Source: Hippophae tibetana (taxonomy: Eukaryota > Streptophyta > Magnoliopsida > Rosales > Elaeagnaceae). From it: DNA of 64,000 nucleotides. The notes beneath the pieces are model-generated. The model saw only the letters and a list, made by a program, of their open reading frames with translations, was not told where the DNA came from and ran no database searches. Within the stretch, counting starts at the first letter, position 1. Each line of letters begins with the position of its first letter. A program made the position numbers and the translations under genes. Location of the stretch: positions 27,737,659-27,801,658 of the forward strand of contig CM072811.1 in assembly GCA_037013495.1 (NCBI GenBank). Direction: 5' to 3'. Of the stretch, positions 35,440-48,731 are shown in pieces.

Positions 35440-37490
35440 AATATGTGATGTATTTCATTTAGTTGGAGATATCAACATCAAGATGAAATATATGGTATCC
35501 ATATAGCCCTATGCTAAGAAGTTGATAGATATATAGAGTACTTTATCGATAAAAAATGTTGGAAAACATAACGAGGAGTACAAAAAATTATATGTAACTC
35601 ATACAATTCAACAAAATGTACATAAAGAGATTAGCCTACCTTCAAATTTTGACTATGCAACAATAAGCTCAGATAGTGGGAATGTCTCAACAATAAATTC
35701 CAATACAGACGAAGGTTTATACAATGGAAGGGTTTTTGATAACAAAAAGACTCTCAAACTATATGTATCAACATTAGTAATAACTAATAGGTTCCAATAT
35801 AAGATTAGCAACTCCAACAAGACAAACATTAGAATGAAGTGCAAAGATGAAAATTGTCATTGGAGCAAAAACAATTAGACAATCAGATGCATTCAAGTTA
35901 ACCACTTACAGTGAACATCATTGATGTTCACATATATTCAAGGATTAAAGAGACAAACATGTCAAATACAAGTATGTAGTTGACAACATAAAAGAATTTT
36001 ACTAAGATCTAGGTAGACAATTGAGACCAAAATAATAATAAGTGACATAAAAAGAAAAATAGAAATCACAATCACTTACAAAATAAGAAATCATGGGAGC
36101 AAATGAAGTATTAAAGCAAGTACGAGAAGATCCTAAATAATCATATTATAAACTACCTAAGTTCTTCTATATGTTAGAAAAGTCAAACCTATATTCAAAC
36201 AATAAGATAAAAAACGATGCAGATTCTAACTTCAGTTATGGTTTATTGGCAATTGGAGCATGCATAAATAGATTCAAAAAATACATGAGGCTGGTGCTAA
36301 TAGTTGATGGAACATTCATCAAGGAAAAAAGATTATGGTTATTACTTGTAGCAATTACAAAAAATAAAAAACAATCAGACGATAATGATTTTATGATAAA
36401 ATCATTGTTTACTTAATCATATTTAAAAAAATGCTATATGTAATTTGTTACATTTATAGAACATTGATGATGTAATATGTTACATAATAAGTTACTAATG
36501 TAACATAATGTAATGCAGATATATCCCATTTCATTTAGAGTGTAGATGACGAAACAAAAAATGCATGAAAATGAGTTTTTTAGAAAACTAAAGCTACTTA
36601 CTGGAGGAAAGGGAAAATTTGTTATAGTTTCAAATAGAGATCCAACAATAAAATCAACAATCTAATAACAAGGCACATCATTGTTATTTTCACTAACACA
36701 TAAAACAAAACCTTATAACCTATTACCACAACAAAGCTACAAAATACCTACTTCAAACTAGCCGTTTGTGCTTACAATTAAGAGGAGTTCATCATAAATA
36801 TGTACATGCTTAATGAAGCTTCAAAAGCAATGATGAAATGCATAATCATAACCGACTACTCATTATGGGCAAGATCAAAATGTTCATCTCCAATAACATG
36901 GCACTACTTTATAACTTTAAACAATACAAAAAACATGAATTCAACTCTAAGGCATGCTTGAGACACCCTTGTAATACACTTATTGAGAGAGATATGAGAC
37001 ATAATCTAAAGTTGGTTTACAAAAAGAGCTACTTCAAATATGAGAACACTAACAAAATGAGTACAAGATAAAATTGAAAAAGGAATATCAAGAGAGAACA
37101 TATGAATGAAGTAGACATAAAAGGTCAAATAGTACAAGTGAAAAATGAGTATGAAAGTTACATTGTAGACTTAGAACACAAAAATTATACGTGTGGTAAA
37201 TTTTTAGCATTTAAGATCCCTTGTGCATATGCAATTACAACATGTAAAGAAAATAAGCAGTGTATAAGACATGTGCTCAATATACCACAACACAACTTAC
37301 TTGAAGTTAGAAAATGAAGCTTCAATTTACCCAATAGAAGAAGAAAGCAAATGGAATCATTCAACCATTATAAGAGATGTTCTAGTGTTACCACCAATTA
37401 ATAAAAAAATATGATACCAAGAAGAGAAAAATAAAGAAAGAACAAGGAAATCAAGGATACAATGAAGAAGAAGAAGAAGACAACGAAAGA
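35440..37490 (+). pseudogene. MuDR-type transposase with SWIM zinc finger, broken
   Basis: Domains in order: an N-terminal segment (about 35450-35540); the MuDR DNA-binding region with YNGRVFDNKKTLKLYV and MKCKDENCHWSKN (35727-35870); the start of the MULE transposase core, FKKYMRLVLIVDGTFI with the first catalytic Asp (36255-36325); QIYPISF after an apparent intron (36518-36540), which joins the core at the expected place; FFRKLKLLTGGKGKFVIVSN (36573-36635); a degraded middle; and a SWIM finger YTCGKFLAFKIPCAYAI (37175-37240). A tail ending VLVLPPINKK closes it (37380-37410). Stops and shifts disable it, and the second Cys of the SWIM motif is missing. The apparent intron (about 36415-36517) itself contains the palindromes. 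Confidence 0.85.
36438..36517. repeat. Palindrome cluster inside the MULE intron-like segment
   Basis: ATGTAATTTGTTACAT occurs at 36438-36453, ATGTAATATGTTACAT at 36470-36485, and ATGTAACATAATGTAATG from 36498, ending just before a tgcag acceptor-like site. Confidence 0.85.
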
Positions 37491-37780
37491 ACCCGTAACA
37501 CAATAATAAATTAATACCACTTTACATTATATATTATTATTGATTTACTTTAGTTTAATTTTTCATTTTAGTATTAAATTTACATATGTATTCTTGACAA
37601 TTGAAATTATAAAAAGAAATAAATTTTATGCATTAATATGTGTTTATATTGGTTGATAATGATCTTTTATTAAAATGTACGTCATGATCTAGTCATATTT
37701 GTGAATCTTTTAATCTTATCTATTTTATTTGTTAGCATAAACTATGTATGTTTTAAGAAATATACTCTTGTGCAAATATA

Positions 37781-37935
37781 ATGTAACAAATTACATTAAT
37801 CTTAAAAATAAAATAACTTGTTACATAATAATAATAACAACATTATCCATTAACTTGTTACATTGCTCTTATAAAACAATGTAACATATTACATAGTTAT
37901 TACTTAAAAACCGGGCATAATATAACCTATTACAT
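37781..37935. repeat. Right palindrome cluster, ATGTAACATGTTACAT family
   Basis: ATGTAACAAATTACAT occurs at 37781-37796, TAACTTGTTACAT at 37814-37826 and 37851-37863, ATGTAACATATTACAT at 37879-37894, and a worn copy ATAACCTATTACAT at 37922-37935. Confidence 0.85.
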
Positions 37936-37940
37936 AATAT

Positions 37941-40900
37941 GATCATGATATAATGATTTGAACAAATTTAAATACACAAGTAGTAAAGTGACAAATTATA
38001 TTATTAAATTTTAATAATATTAACAAAAGAAAACTACGTTAATTTAACCATTAATTTTAGAAAAAACACAAACATTACAAACTAATATGTTCATATTTCT
38101 ATGAATATTATAATATTTTAACAAGAAATGAATTGTTATTATCTATCCATTCTCTTAATAGGTAGCGTTTATTGATCCATTATTACAAATATATTGTACA
38201 TAATATTTATGCCTAATTTTCATAAAACTAATCGAATGGATCATATTTAACATCCATCATTTAGTAAAAAAAAAATACATTATGATGAGTTAAGATGATA
38301 TTATAAATAAAAAGTATTAATTATGTATACTTAAAAAAAATACACTAACCTTCTTTGGAACACCATAAACCACAAATATTTGCCACGAAGTGTATGGATT
38401 GGCCTGTTGATTCTATTTTATTGAGTTTTTATTGTAAATATATTTTAGTATTTGTGAGTATGAAACTAAGTTTTAGAATAAATTTTTGTTAGTATGAAAA
38501 AATTAATTAAAGAAAAGAAGAAAAAAAGAACTTTATATCATATCAACAGGGTATAAACCAAAACATAAATTGTAAATGTCTTTTCAACCTTGGTCAATTG
38601 GGCCTATTTCCTCCTGTATCATAAGTTATAATTTTTTTTTTTATATTTCAAGCTATAAGGTTATACATCACCTAATTATAAGAATAAAATAACAAATAAA
38701 TAATATATATAAATTTACTAATTAATTTTAAGTTATGTCCCATTGAATTCTTTATTAGAGAATATTTATTAGAAATACATGGATATAATGATAGTAATAG
38801 ATTTATAATACATATAAAAAATTTAGTAGTAAATTTATAGTAAAAGTGATAGATTTGTAATACTTAAAAAAATTTAATGATAAATTTATCACAACTTAAA
38901 ATTAAATAAAAAATTTAATCAAATTTATTAAATTTAATAATATATTTATTAGTTTATCTTTTTTTATCAAAAGTAATAAAAACACATAGAAAAAAGGTAA
39001 AAAAGTACAAGTAAAAGATGTATATTTTTTATAAAATTTAATGATTGTTTTTATAATTAATCGTAACAAATTATTTATAGGTGTATTTGATTATTTTAAA
39101 TTTAAAAATTGTATTAATCAACACCAAAAGTATATTAATATATGTTTTAATATACATATAATAATATAATAAAATATTTTTTATTATAAATATATTAATT
39201 TTAAAATTTTAATTAATTTTTTTCTAGTATATATGTTTTTTTTAAATAAATTAATTATATTTTTAATTTTTTGGTTAATAAGAGATTTTGATGTATTGAT
39301 TAAGGATGTAATTTTTTATACAATTTGATAACATGATATAAGATTGATCTAAACATAAAATAATCTAACACCATATGATACGACTCATTTTAACTTATTT
39401 ATTAAATAAATCAAATATGATTAGTCACAATAACTTAAAATTAACTCATTAAATTAATATTTTAATATTATAATTTATTAAACAAGATACGAACAAAAAT
39501 CAATCCAAATTATATAAATTTATTAAGTCATATTTGATTAAAATTATATATTTTTATTAATTTTTTTTGATACAGTAACATTATAAACTCACTTGAGACT
39601 ATTCGTCCCAAAATGAATTAATATTTTACAAATATTTTTATTAATAAATTCATAAGATATTATTTATTTATCAAACAAATCAATACCATGGACGAGATTT
39701 TTCACCTCGACAATCATGCCGAGGGAGAAATTAAGGCACACAATATCACTTGCAAACATTAACATTTTTGGCAAAATAATAAAAAATTGCTGCAATATTA
39801 TGTTGGGATTAATCGTGAGCTTACTCCAGCCAGTACATTAACAATATAAATGATTTCTCTGGATTAAACGTATATATTATCTTAAATAAAAATTATTATG
39901 TTAATTATAATTTTAATATAATTATTATATAAAAAAGTTAGGGAAAATTGCTAGCAGTTACTTAATCAAATATCAACATAATTAGTATATGAAGTGAGAT
40001 ACATTATATAGAATAAAAATTTAATATTTTGTAATGGCTGTTTATCTACCATTAGATATTTTAATTAATTAAATTAAAAATTTAATTTTAAAATTATGTA
40101 TCTTAACTTTTTTAATATCAAATGAAAAATATTTTTTATTTTAAAAACTACAAAAATATATAATTAAATTAAATACTGATTCAAATAAATTTTTATAATA
40201 AAATTAATGTGATAGATAAAAAAATTATAAAAAATAAATTTAAAAAAGTAATAAAATTGATACCCCTAATACTAATTTATACACTTCTTAATTCAAGATA
40301 AGGGTATTATTTTTATTGTTTTGAGTTTTAGAAATATTATTTTAGATAATTTTTTAAAAAATTAAATAATATTTTAAATATAAGTTTTTTATTAAAATAA
40401 TTATCCTACTAGATTATACAAATTGTAAGTATAAAATTTAATTTAATTTTATAATTTAATAAAATTTAATCAATAATTAAAAATATATCTATATAAATAA
40501 TAGCTAGTTGGGAGTTAAATGAAGCTATTAGAATAAAAATATTGATGGTGATAAAAAAGAAAAAAAGATTCTTTTCACCGTCAACCACCAATTATATATG
40601 TAATTTTAGTAGTGTGACGTTTTTTTTTTAATTATTATAAATATTATTTACTAAAAAAGTTAGTTAGGTTTTCGGAGAGGAGTCCATGTCAAAAGGGTTA
40701 AGATAATAAGATCTTAAGAGGACCGACGAAGGATCTCCTTTTAGCTGGTTACGCAAACACTGCTAGCATCTTTCCAACAACTTTTTTAAATATTAATTCT
40801 ATATTTTTCTAATTTTGAAATAAAAAGGAATTTATCTATAATTTAAATCTAAATTTTAAAAAGTTATAGATTAATAATTTACTTAAAATTAAAAAAAAAT

Positions 40901-41528
40901 TCTTAGTATAATTTTCAAAAAAAAAATTAATTAATCATATTAATCATATATATTTTGTACGTTATAATTAACTCAAAAATTTAAATTTATTATATTATTT
41001 ATTATTATATCATATAAATTCTAAACATAATATATAATTGAATTAAGATAAGAAAATTAAAAATATATAATAATTTACATGTCACGTGATGTGAGTTATA
41101 CTAATAATTAAAAATAAAAAAAATTGAAATTGAATTACATTATCAAGGTTCACCGACCTAATTGTCCCAGTAACGATGGGTTCCACTTAGTAGATTCAAT
41201 TATGCAGTCCGCCGCATGAGCAAATGCCACCGGCCGACCACATACTTTGTTATTGGCTCATGACAATAATTTAATGGTATTGATATTATTATAATTTATT
41301 TATTTATTATCATAGTTAAATTTATTATTATCATGGTAATTCTTCAGAGAATTTTATACATAATAATAATATTTAAGTATAATAAATAATTTATATATTT
41401 TTACTATGAAAATATTATTATCTTAATTTAAAATATATGTATATAACATTGCTCCATCCATCAACGAAATAGCCATAAATTACTTGTACAAGGCCAAGTA
41501 ATATGGGATTAATAGGATCATTTATTTA
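37941..41528. other. AT-rich intergenic DNA, nothing recognised
   Basis: Extremely AT-rich with no ORF above 60 codons. Slightly GC-richer spots at 39690-39760, 40660-40760 and 41150-41270 have no coding match that I recognise. Confidence 0.55.
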
Positions 41529-41786
41529 TTTTTATTTTTATTTATCAAATTTAAATTATATATTATTAATTTAATAGTTAAATATTATTATTAGATATAA
41601 AAATAAAACTATTTGTTTTTGTTTTTATTTATTAAATTTAAATTATATATTATTAATTTAATAGTTAAATATTATTTTTAGATATAAAAATAAAACTATT
41701 TGTTTTTTTATTTTTATTTATTAAAATTAAATTATATATTTTTAATTTAAAAGTTAAATATTATTATTAGATATAAAAATAAAAGG
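41529..41786 (+). repeat. Tandem array, three units of about 87 bp
   Basis: Units at about 41529-41615, 41616-41702 and 41703-41786. The first two end 'agatataaaaataaaactatttg' and differ at only a few bases; the third is slightly more diverged and ends 'aaaagggtaag'. Each is purely A/T apart from one to three bases. Confidence 0.9.
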
Positions 41787-42229
41787 GTAAGATTAAAAAA
41801 AAAAGCACAAAAAACAGAGAGAAAAGACAAGCAGAACATCATGATTCAAATAGCATGTAATAGTAGGTATTAAAAAAATTTGTTCATAATTATAAAAATG
41901 AATTAAATTGTCTGCACAATAATTTTATTGAAGATAATTTTGTATAGTGTTTTTTTAAATTAATATTTTATTTATTCAAACAAAAAAATATAAAAATAAT
42001 TAAATTAATAAAATAAAAATATATCAAATTATCATAAAAGAATAAAAATCATTTGTAGTATAGTTCAAACTTTTTTTTTTTGCTCTTTTAATTCTTTAAG
42101 CATGTATAACTCTTTCTTTTGATAAGATGATTAATCTTTAATAAAACATGATCATTCATATCTAGAGATATTTACGTTTTGAATTACAAAAATATGAAAA
42201 TAAAAAGATCTATATTAAAAGTTAGAAAC
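41787..42229. other. AT-rich flank of the copia element
   Basis: Nothing recognised. The five bases before the LTR are gaaac (42225-42229). Confidence 0.5.
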
Positions 42230-42450
42230 TCAAGCGGAAAATTAGAGTTTAGGGTTTCTTTTAGTTTCTTTCGATTTTTTATATAATAAGCCATATGGGC
42301 ACACGATCACCAATAATGTTGATCAACTGTTCTTCCCATAATCTCGATCATAAAGTAGTATTTAGATTTTTCAATTTGTATTCTTATGCCTATTTATATG
42401 CCAAATTGGTTAATGAATTTGTCGATGCTTTTCAATTCCAGTTTCCTACA
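42230..42450 (+). repeat. 5' LTR of the copia element
   Basis: Pairs with 46475-46699. Shared blocks include 'ataataagcc', 'gttgatcaa', 'tgttcttcccat', 'atctcgatcat', 'ccaaattggttaat' and the 3' end 'gtttcctaca'. Confidence 0.95.
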
Positions 42451-42451
42451 T

Positions 42452-42467
42452 TGTGATATCATAGCCA
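42452..42467 (+). other. Primer-binding site, tRNA-iMet type, mutated
   Basis: tgtgatatcatagcca resembles the usual TGGTATCAGAGCCA with substitutions. It begins two bases after the 5' LTR. Confidence 0.75.
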
Positions 42468-42515
42468 CTACCTATACAAAGCAGTAATCTTTGACACCTA
42501 CGTAGAAGCAATGAG

Positions 42516-43285
42516 ATGGCAAACGAAAAGAGTTTCATTCAACCAGTCATTCCTTGCTTTGATGGTCATTATGACCATTGGAGTATGCTGATGAAGAATA
42601 TCCTACAATCTAAGGAATATTGAGGGCTAATCGAAACGGGTTATATTGAGTCAAAAAATGGAGCGACTTAGATAGACACACATCACCTAAGTATAGCAAA
42701 GTTAAAGTTAAAGGATCTAAAAGTGAAGAACTACCTTTTTCAAGTCATCGATCAAATAATACTAGAAACTATTCTTGAGAAGGAAACTTCCAAACAAATT
42801 TGGGAGTCTATGAAGAGAAAATTTCAAGGTAATGCTCGGGTTAAGAGATCACACTTACAAGCTCTTCGTCTAAATACTTTTCCAGAGCATTATATGTGGC
42901 TAACAAAATGCAAAAAAATGGAGAATTGATGTAGGATGTTACACTAGTAGAGAAGATCTTCAAATCATTGAGGGAGAAATTCAATTATGTTGTATGCTCA
43001 ATCAAGGAATCCAAAGACATTGACAAACTTTCAATATATAAGCTGCAAAGCTCTCTGATTGTTCATGAATAAAAATTCTGAAGACATGTAGAAGAACCAC
43101 AACCACTAAACGTAACACTTGAAGGTAGGAACAATGTGAGAGGACGCGACAAAGGCACTTACAGAGGCAGGGGAAGAGGTAGAGAGTGTCAATTCTCTAA
43201 CAAGGCAACCATGGAATGCTATCATTGTCACCATCTAGGACACTTTCAATTTGAGTGTTCAAACTGGGATAAAGAAGTTCACTAA
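42516..43285 (+). pseudogene. copia gag remnant with CCHC zinc knuckle
   Basis: Starts MANEKSFIQPVIPCFDGHYD followed by HWSMLMKNIL, typical of copia gag N termini. A TGA follows KEY at about 42624, and several further shifts break the UBN2-type region. The basic Arg/Gly stretch (RGRDKGTYRGRGRGRE) and the zinc knuckle CYHCHHLGHFQFEC (43217-43258) are intact. It encoded the capsid/nucleocapsid of the element. Confidence 0.9.
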
Positions 43286-43291
43286 GCAGCA

Positions 43292-46200
43292 ATGGGTGAT
43301 GAAGAAGAAATGTTACTTATGACACATATGGAGATGCCTAATTCCCAAAGAGATGACTTATGGTTCCTTGATTCTGGATGCAGTAACCACATGTGTGGTA
43401 ACAAAAGGTGGTTTAGTGATCTCAATGAGAACTTCACTCATCAAGTGAAATTGGGAAACAATACAAAGATGGAAGTCATGGGCAGAGGTAACGTAAGGTT
43501 GAAAGTAAATGGCTTCACTTATATTATCAGCGAAGTCTTTTATGTACCAACATTAAAAAATAATCTTCTGAGCATTGGACAACTACAAGATATAGGGTTA
43601 TTTATTCTTATTCAACATGGAGAATTCAAAGTTTTTCATCCATAAAAAAAAGGAATTATAATGAAGACAATAATGATAATAAATCTAATGTTTTTCATAC
43701 TAGCCACATCACAGTTAGACAGATCCTCATGTCTCTATACATCCACACAGGATGTGGCACACTTGTTGCACTGCCACTATGGCCACTTAAGCTACAACGG
43801 ATTAAGAACTCTCCAACTCAAGAAAATGGTACATGATATACTTGAACTCAAGCCCCCATCCACAGTATGTACAAACTATCTAATAGGAAAACAATACAGG
43901 GACCCTATTCCAAAGAAAAGCAATTGGAGAACTACATAGAAGATTCAACTTGTGCATACAGACATCTACAATCCAATTATTCCCATGTCTAGTAGCAAAA
44001 ATAGGTACCTTTTATGCCTTATAGATGATTTCACAGAAAAACATGGACTTGTTTTCTAATGGAGAAATCTGAAGCACTAAGCATGTTTAAACAATTCAAG
44101 AATTGTGTTGCAAAGGAAACAAGAAAGTATATCAAATGCTTGAGAATTGATCGAGGTGGCGAATTCATATCCACTTATTTCAATGAATTCTGTCAAGAGC
44201 ATGGCATCAAAAGACAACTAACAACTACCTATACCCCACAACCGAATGGTATAACAGAACGAAAAAATGGGACTGTGATGAATATGGTGTGTTGTATGTT
44301 AACAGAAAAGAAAGTTCCTAAGGAATTCTGGGCAGAGGTAGTTAACTGGACTACTTACATCCTAAATCGAAGTCCAACATTATCTATAAAGGATCAAACA
44401 CCCAAAGAAGCTTAAAGCAATAACAAATCATCAATGGAATATTTCAGGGTATTCAGATGTGTAGCACATGTTCGTGTGCCTGATGTGAAATGAATAAAAC
44501 TAGAGGCAAAAAGCTTCACTTGTGTGTTCCTAGGAATGAGTGAAGAGTCCAATGCATATAGGCTCTATGATCACATTGCAAAAAGGGTGGTAATTAGTAG
44601 GGATGTCGTGTTCGAAGAAAACAAAGTATGGAATTGGGACAACAATTGTGAGAAAGCTGCAACAACAGAACTTAAATGGCATGACGAGGAAGAAATAGAA
44701 ACTGTGAGTGAAGACAATCATGAAGCAACAATTGAGGAGGTTGAAGAAACAATCTAAGAACAAAACAATAGAGATGGAGAAGAATTTTCAAACTTAAGAG
44801 AATAAAGAATCATAAAAGCTCTAGTATGGATGAGAGATTATACAAGTGGAGAAGGAAAGAAGAGCTAAATATGCACCTGGCCTTATTCTCTTCTGCATAT
44901 CCCATACACTTTGAGGAGGCAATAAAACATGAGAAATGGAGAAAATTTATGGACATGAAAATAAAATAAATTGAAAAAAACAATACATAGAAACTAACTG
45001 ATTTACCTATAGGTGCAAAACAAATTGGAGTAAAATGGATCTTCAAGACCAAACTCAAAGAAAGTGGAGAAATGGACAAATTCAAAGCTTGGTTAGTGGC
45101 TAAAGAATATGTGCAACAACAAGGAATTGACTACACATAAGTGTTTGCACCAGTTGCAAGAATGGATACAGTGAGAATGATTGTGGCTTTAGTAGCACAA
45201 AGAAAATGGGTATTTTACCAACTTGACGTCAAATCTTCTTTCTTGCATAGAGAACTCAATGAAGAAGTATACATAGAGCAACCAAAAGGATATAAATCAA
45301 AGAGTCATCCTCAAAAAGTTTATAAACTGAAAAAGGCTCTCTACGGACTAAAACAAGCACCACGAGCTTGGTTCAGCCGTATAGACGCACACTTCATGAG
45401 TCAAGGGTTCGAGAAGTGTTACAGTGAACATACCTTGTTCATTAAGGCAGATAATAGAGGTAAAATACTCATAGTTAGTCTATATGTAGATGATTTAATA
45501 TTTACTGCTAATGATGAGTTATTGTTCACTGAATTTAAACATTCCATGCTAAGAGAGTTTGACATGACTGGTTTGAGAAAAATGAGATTTTTTCTTGGTA
45601 TAGAAGTTTTACAAAAGTCTAATGGAATCTATATATGTCAAAGAAAATATGCCCTAGAAGTATTGAAGATTAAAAATGGAGAATAGCAATGCAGTACATA
45701 ATCCCATTATCCCAAGATGCAAGTTATTTAAAGATGAGAATGGGATACGAGTAGATGAAACTATATACAAACAAATAGTGGGTTCTCTAATGTATTTAAT
45801 GGCTACAAGGCCAAATTTAATGTATGTAGTAAGTTTGATCAGCAGGTACATGGAAAAACCAACTGAGTTACATATGGTAGCAGCAAAAAGAATCTTGCGA
45901 TATTTGAAAGGTACCATTGAACTTGGAATCTTTTACAAAATGGAAGAAAATTATGAGAATCTAACTGGTTATGTAGACAGTAATTATGTAGGAGATATAG
46001 ATGATCACAAAAGCACATCAGGATATGTCTTTATGATGGGTTCAGAAGCTATTGCATGGTCTTTAAGAAAACAACCTATAGTTACACTCTTAATTATAGA
46101 AGTAGAATTAGTGGCTGCAATAACATGTGCTAGCCAAGATATCTGGATAAGAAAGATATTGGAAAAATTAAGTTTGGAGGAAAACAAGAACAACACAACA

Positions 46201-46443
46201 ATCTTCTGTGATAACAGCTCCACAATCAAGTTATCAAAGAATCTTGTGTTGCATGGGAGAAGCAAGCACATTGATGTGTGTTTTCATTTTCTTCGTGACC
46301 TCACAAAAGAAGGAATAATAGAGTTAGCATATCGTGGAACACAAGATCAGTTGGTGGATGTAACGAAAAAACCTCTTACGTTGGAAGCACTTCAAAAGTT
46401 TCAAAGTCAATTAAGAATTTGTCAAGTTTTTAAATTAAACTAG
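43292..46443 (+). pseudogene. copia pol remnant: protease, integrase, RT, RNase H
   Basis: The protease has the DSG motif at 43370-43378 within LWFLDSGCSNHMCG. The gag-pre-integrase segment HCHYGHLSYNGLRTLQ lies at 43767-43815. The integrase core has a first Asp in HTDIYN (about 43957) and an LIDDF (about 44020), then RIDRGGEF, TPQPNGITERKN and NRSPTLS (44140-44390). RT has VKWIFKTKLK (45033), FAPVARMDTVRM (45145), QLDVKSSFLHREL (45220) and the active site LYVDDLIF (45480-45503). RNase H follows at 45960-46440 (VDSNYVGDIDDHKSTSGY, AIAWSLRKQPI, HGRSKHIDV). At least five stops or frameshifts separate the segments, including a shift where RT and RNase H frames overlap (45676-45686). Confidence 0.93.
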
Positions 46444-46463
46444 TTATTGATAGGAACTAGTTT

Positions 46464-46474
46464 AAGGGAGGGAA
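46464..46474 (+). other. Polypurine tract of the copia element
   Basis: aagggagggaa immediately precedes the TG start of the 3' LTR at 46475. Confidence 0.85.
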
Positions 46475-46699
46475 TGAAGCAAAAATTTAAGGTTTGGGTT
46501 TTCTTTCAATTTCTTTCAGTTTTTCTGTATAATAAGCCTTATAGGCATATGATCATCGATCGTGTTGATCAAGTGTTCTTCCCATGATCTCGATCATGGA
46601 ATAATGTTTAGATTTTTTAGTTTGTACTTTTATGATTATTTATGCGCCAAATTGGTTAATAGATTTGTGTTCAGTGTTTTTCAATTTCTGTTTCCTACA
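46475..46699 (+). repeat. 3' LTR of the copia element
   Basis: Starts TGAAGC and ends CCTACA, followed by taaac. It retains the TG...CA ends lost in part from the 5' copy. Confidence 0.95.
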
Positions 46700-47911
46700 T
46701 AAACAAAACAAATAGAAAAATTACAAAATATGTCTAAAATTATTATTATATCAAAATTTAAGTTAAAGAAAAACTACACTAACTTAAATCTAAGTATAAT
46801 ATATTGATTATGATATATATTTATTAAAACAAAGTAAATAAAATTAAAGATCAATTTAAGAAATAATTTTTATGATAAAAATTTCTCATTTCAATAATAA
46901 ATTAAAATAATAAACCGTTTAGATATTTTTCAAGGAAAGAGAAAGATGAACAACTAGTTGGAGTATTTTCATGTTTGCAACCCAAAGTTTTAACATCACA
47001 TAATCGAAATAAATTTTATTTTCAGAACTTAGGAATTTTTTTCTACATATCTAAATTAGATGAATTATCCCAGATCAACCTACTAACTGAATGTACTAAA
47101 TCATCACAAAATTTGATTTTAATTAACCAATTGAACTAATGTATCAAGTAACTTTTTTATCGACCTAATAAATAATAAGTAGAAATCATAAAATTTCATG
47201 TTATGGTCATTATAAATAAATTTTTAAATTTTTATTTATTTTAAATTTATAATCATGATAAATTTTTAAATTTTTATGTAGATGGTACCAAGTCATGATT
47301 AATCCTAAAACGACATCTCATTATAGCACTATCCTAATACCATTATACGTAGCTGGTTAACCATCAGGATCAGACTGAATAACAGAGTAACACGTACACC
47401 ACGTCCATGTCAATCTAACTTGGGCTGATTGTACATCCTTGTCATGGACCGCCACGACATAATACATGCTTTTGAATAGGAAATTAGAAAAGGAACTCAC
47501 GACAAGTTTTTTTTTTAACGGTATCTGTACATGAATTTTAATTTATATAAAATATTAAAATTTAATTCTAATTTTTACATTAAAAAAATAATTCAAAATT
47601 TTAAATTTCTTTAAATTAATTTAATGATATAATATTTAATTATCATAAGTAATTTTTTTTGAATCAAGATGTAAATTTAGTCATAAATTACACTCAATTA
47701 TGTATTTTAAAATAAATTTTAAATTAAAAGAATAAAAAAATAAAAAAAATATTATAATCAAGTGTAATGTTATTAAATTAATTTGATACAAATAAAATTA
47801 TAGAATAAATATATCAAATTTAAAAACATTAAATTATATAAATTAAAAAATTATGAAACAAATTGCAAAAATCCTAAATATGTTTAATAGATAAGTCTTT
47901 TCTTTATATAT
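46700..47911. other. AT-rich intergenic DNA, nothing recognised
   Basis: A slightly GC-richer patch at 47330-47490 contains CACGTCCATG-type sequence but no ORF and no match that I recognise. Confidence 0.5.
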
Positions 47912-48731
47912 TGTTAACGTATATCTGTTAATATATATCATGTTATGGACTTTAGGCACATTTAGTTTATTTGTAATTTCTATATAAAAATATCATGTAT
48001 ATTCTTTAAGATATAGAATATAATACAATCATTTAATATTTTTTAACATGGTATCAGAGCTTTGTTCATGGTCTCTATGTGCTTGAACCTTGGGCTCTAC
48101 CACAGTCTCACTGTGACACTTATGTTCACCTCTATCCGTCGTGTGGAGGGGGGTTGTTAAGTATCCTTATCCCACATCGACCAAGAGCAATGCAGTAGTG
48201 TTGCTTATAAGAAATATATTACAATCATTAAGTGTTGCTAACATGGTATCAAAGCCACTGTTCTGACTTTTCTTTTAGCAATCTTGTCTCTTCTGGTGTT
48301 ACTCCACCCTTATCACTTCCGTCGTCACAACAGTCGCTGCATCCACTCACCGTTGAACCTCCGACGTCTTTTAACCAGTGTCCTTAGGTTTCGAGCCTGC
48401 AGTCACTGTCGTTGAGGAGTCTCGCACCACACATACCTATATAATCACTGTCTCCTCCAACATTCAACTTGTAGATATCTTCACCAAGCCACTTCCTAAA
48501 GGACGCACTCGTAATTTAGTTGACAACCTCAAATTGATCTCACATCCACCTTGAGTTTGAGGGGAGTTATTAATGTATATTTGTTAATAGATTAATACAT
48601 ATTATATTTGTTAATATATATATCATGTTATGGGTCTTAGGTACATCTAGTTTATTTATAACTCTTATATAAAAACACTATCTATATTCCTTAAGACACA
48701 GAATATAATACACTCATTCAATATTTCTATA

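Larger units (their letters stand above)
35090..37940 (+). mobile_element. Mutator-like element (MULE), degenerate
   Basis: A MuDR-type transposase pseudogene (35440-37490, + strand) is bracketed by two zones full of a 16-bp palindrome, ATGTAACATGTTACAT and close variants (35119-35200 and 37781-37935). The palindromes appear to mark the subterminal regions. No long terminal inverted repeat or 9-bp target duplication could be placed, so the outer limits are set by the palindrome zones only. Confidence 0.65.
42230..46699 (+). mobile_element. Full-length but decayed Ty1/copia retrotransposon
   Basis: 4470 bp with two direct LTRs (42230-42450 and 46475-46699), a tRNA-Met-type primer-binding site just inside the 5' LTR, gag, protease, integrase, reverse transcriptase and RNase H in copia order, and a polypurine tract (46464-46474). 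The flanking five bases are gaaac and taaac, a target duplication with one mismatch. The two LTRs differ at many positions and indels, and the coding region has numerous stops and shifts, so the insertion is old. The 5' LTR has lost its TG start (now TC). Confidence 0.95.
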
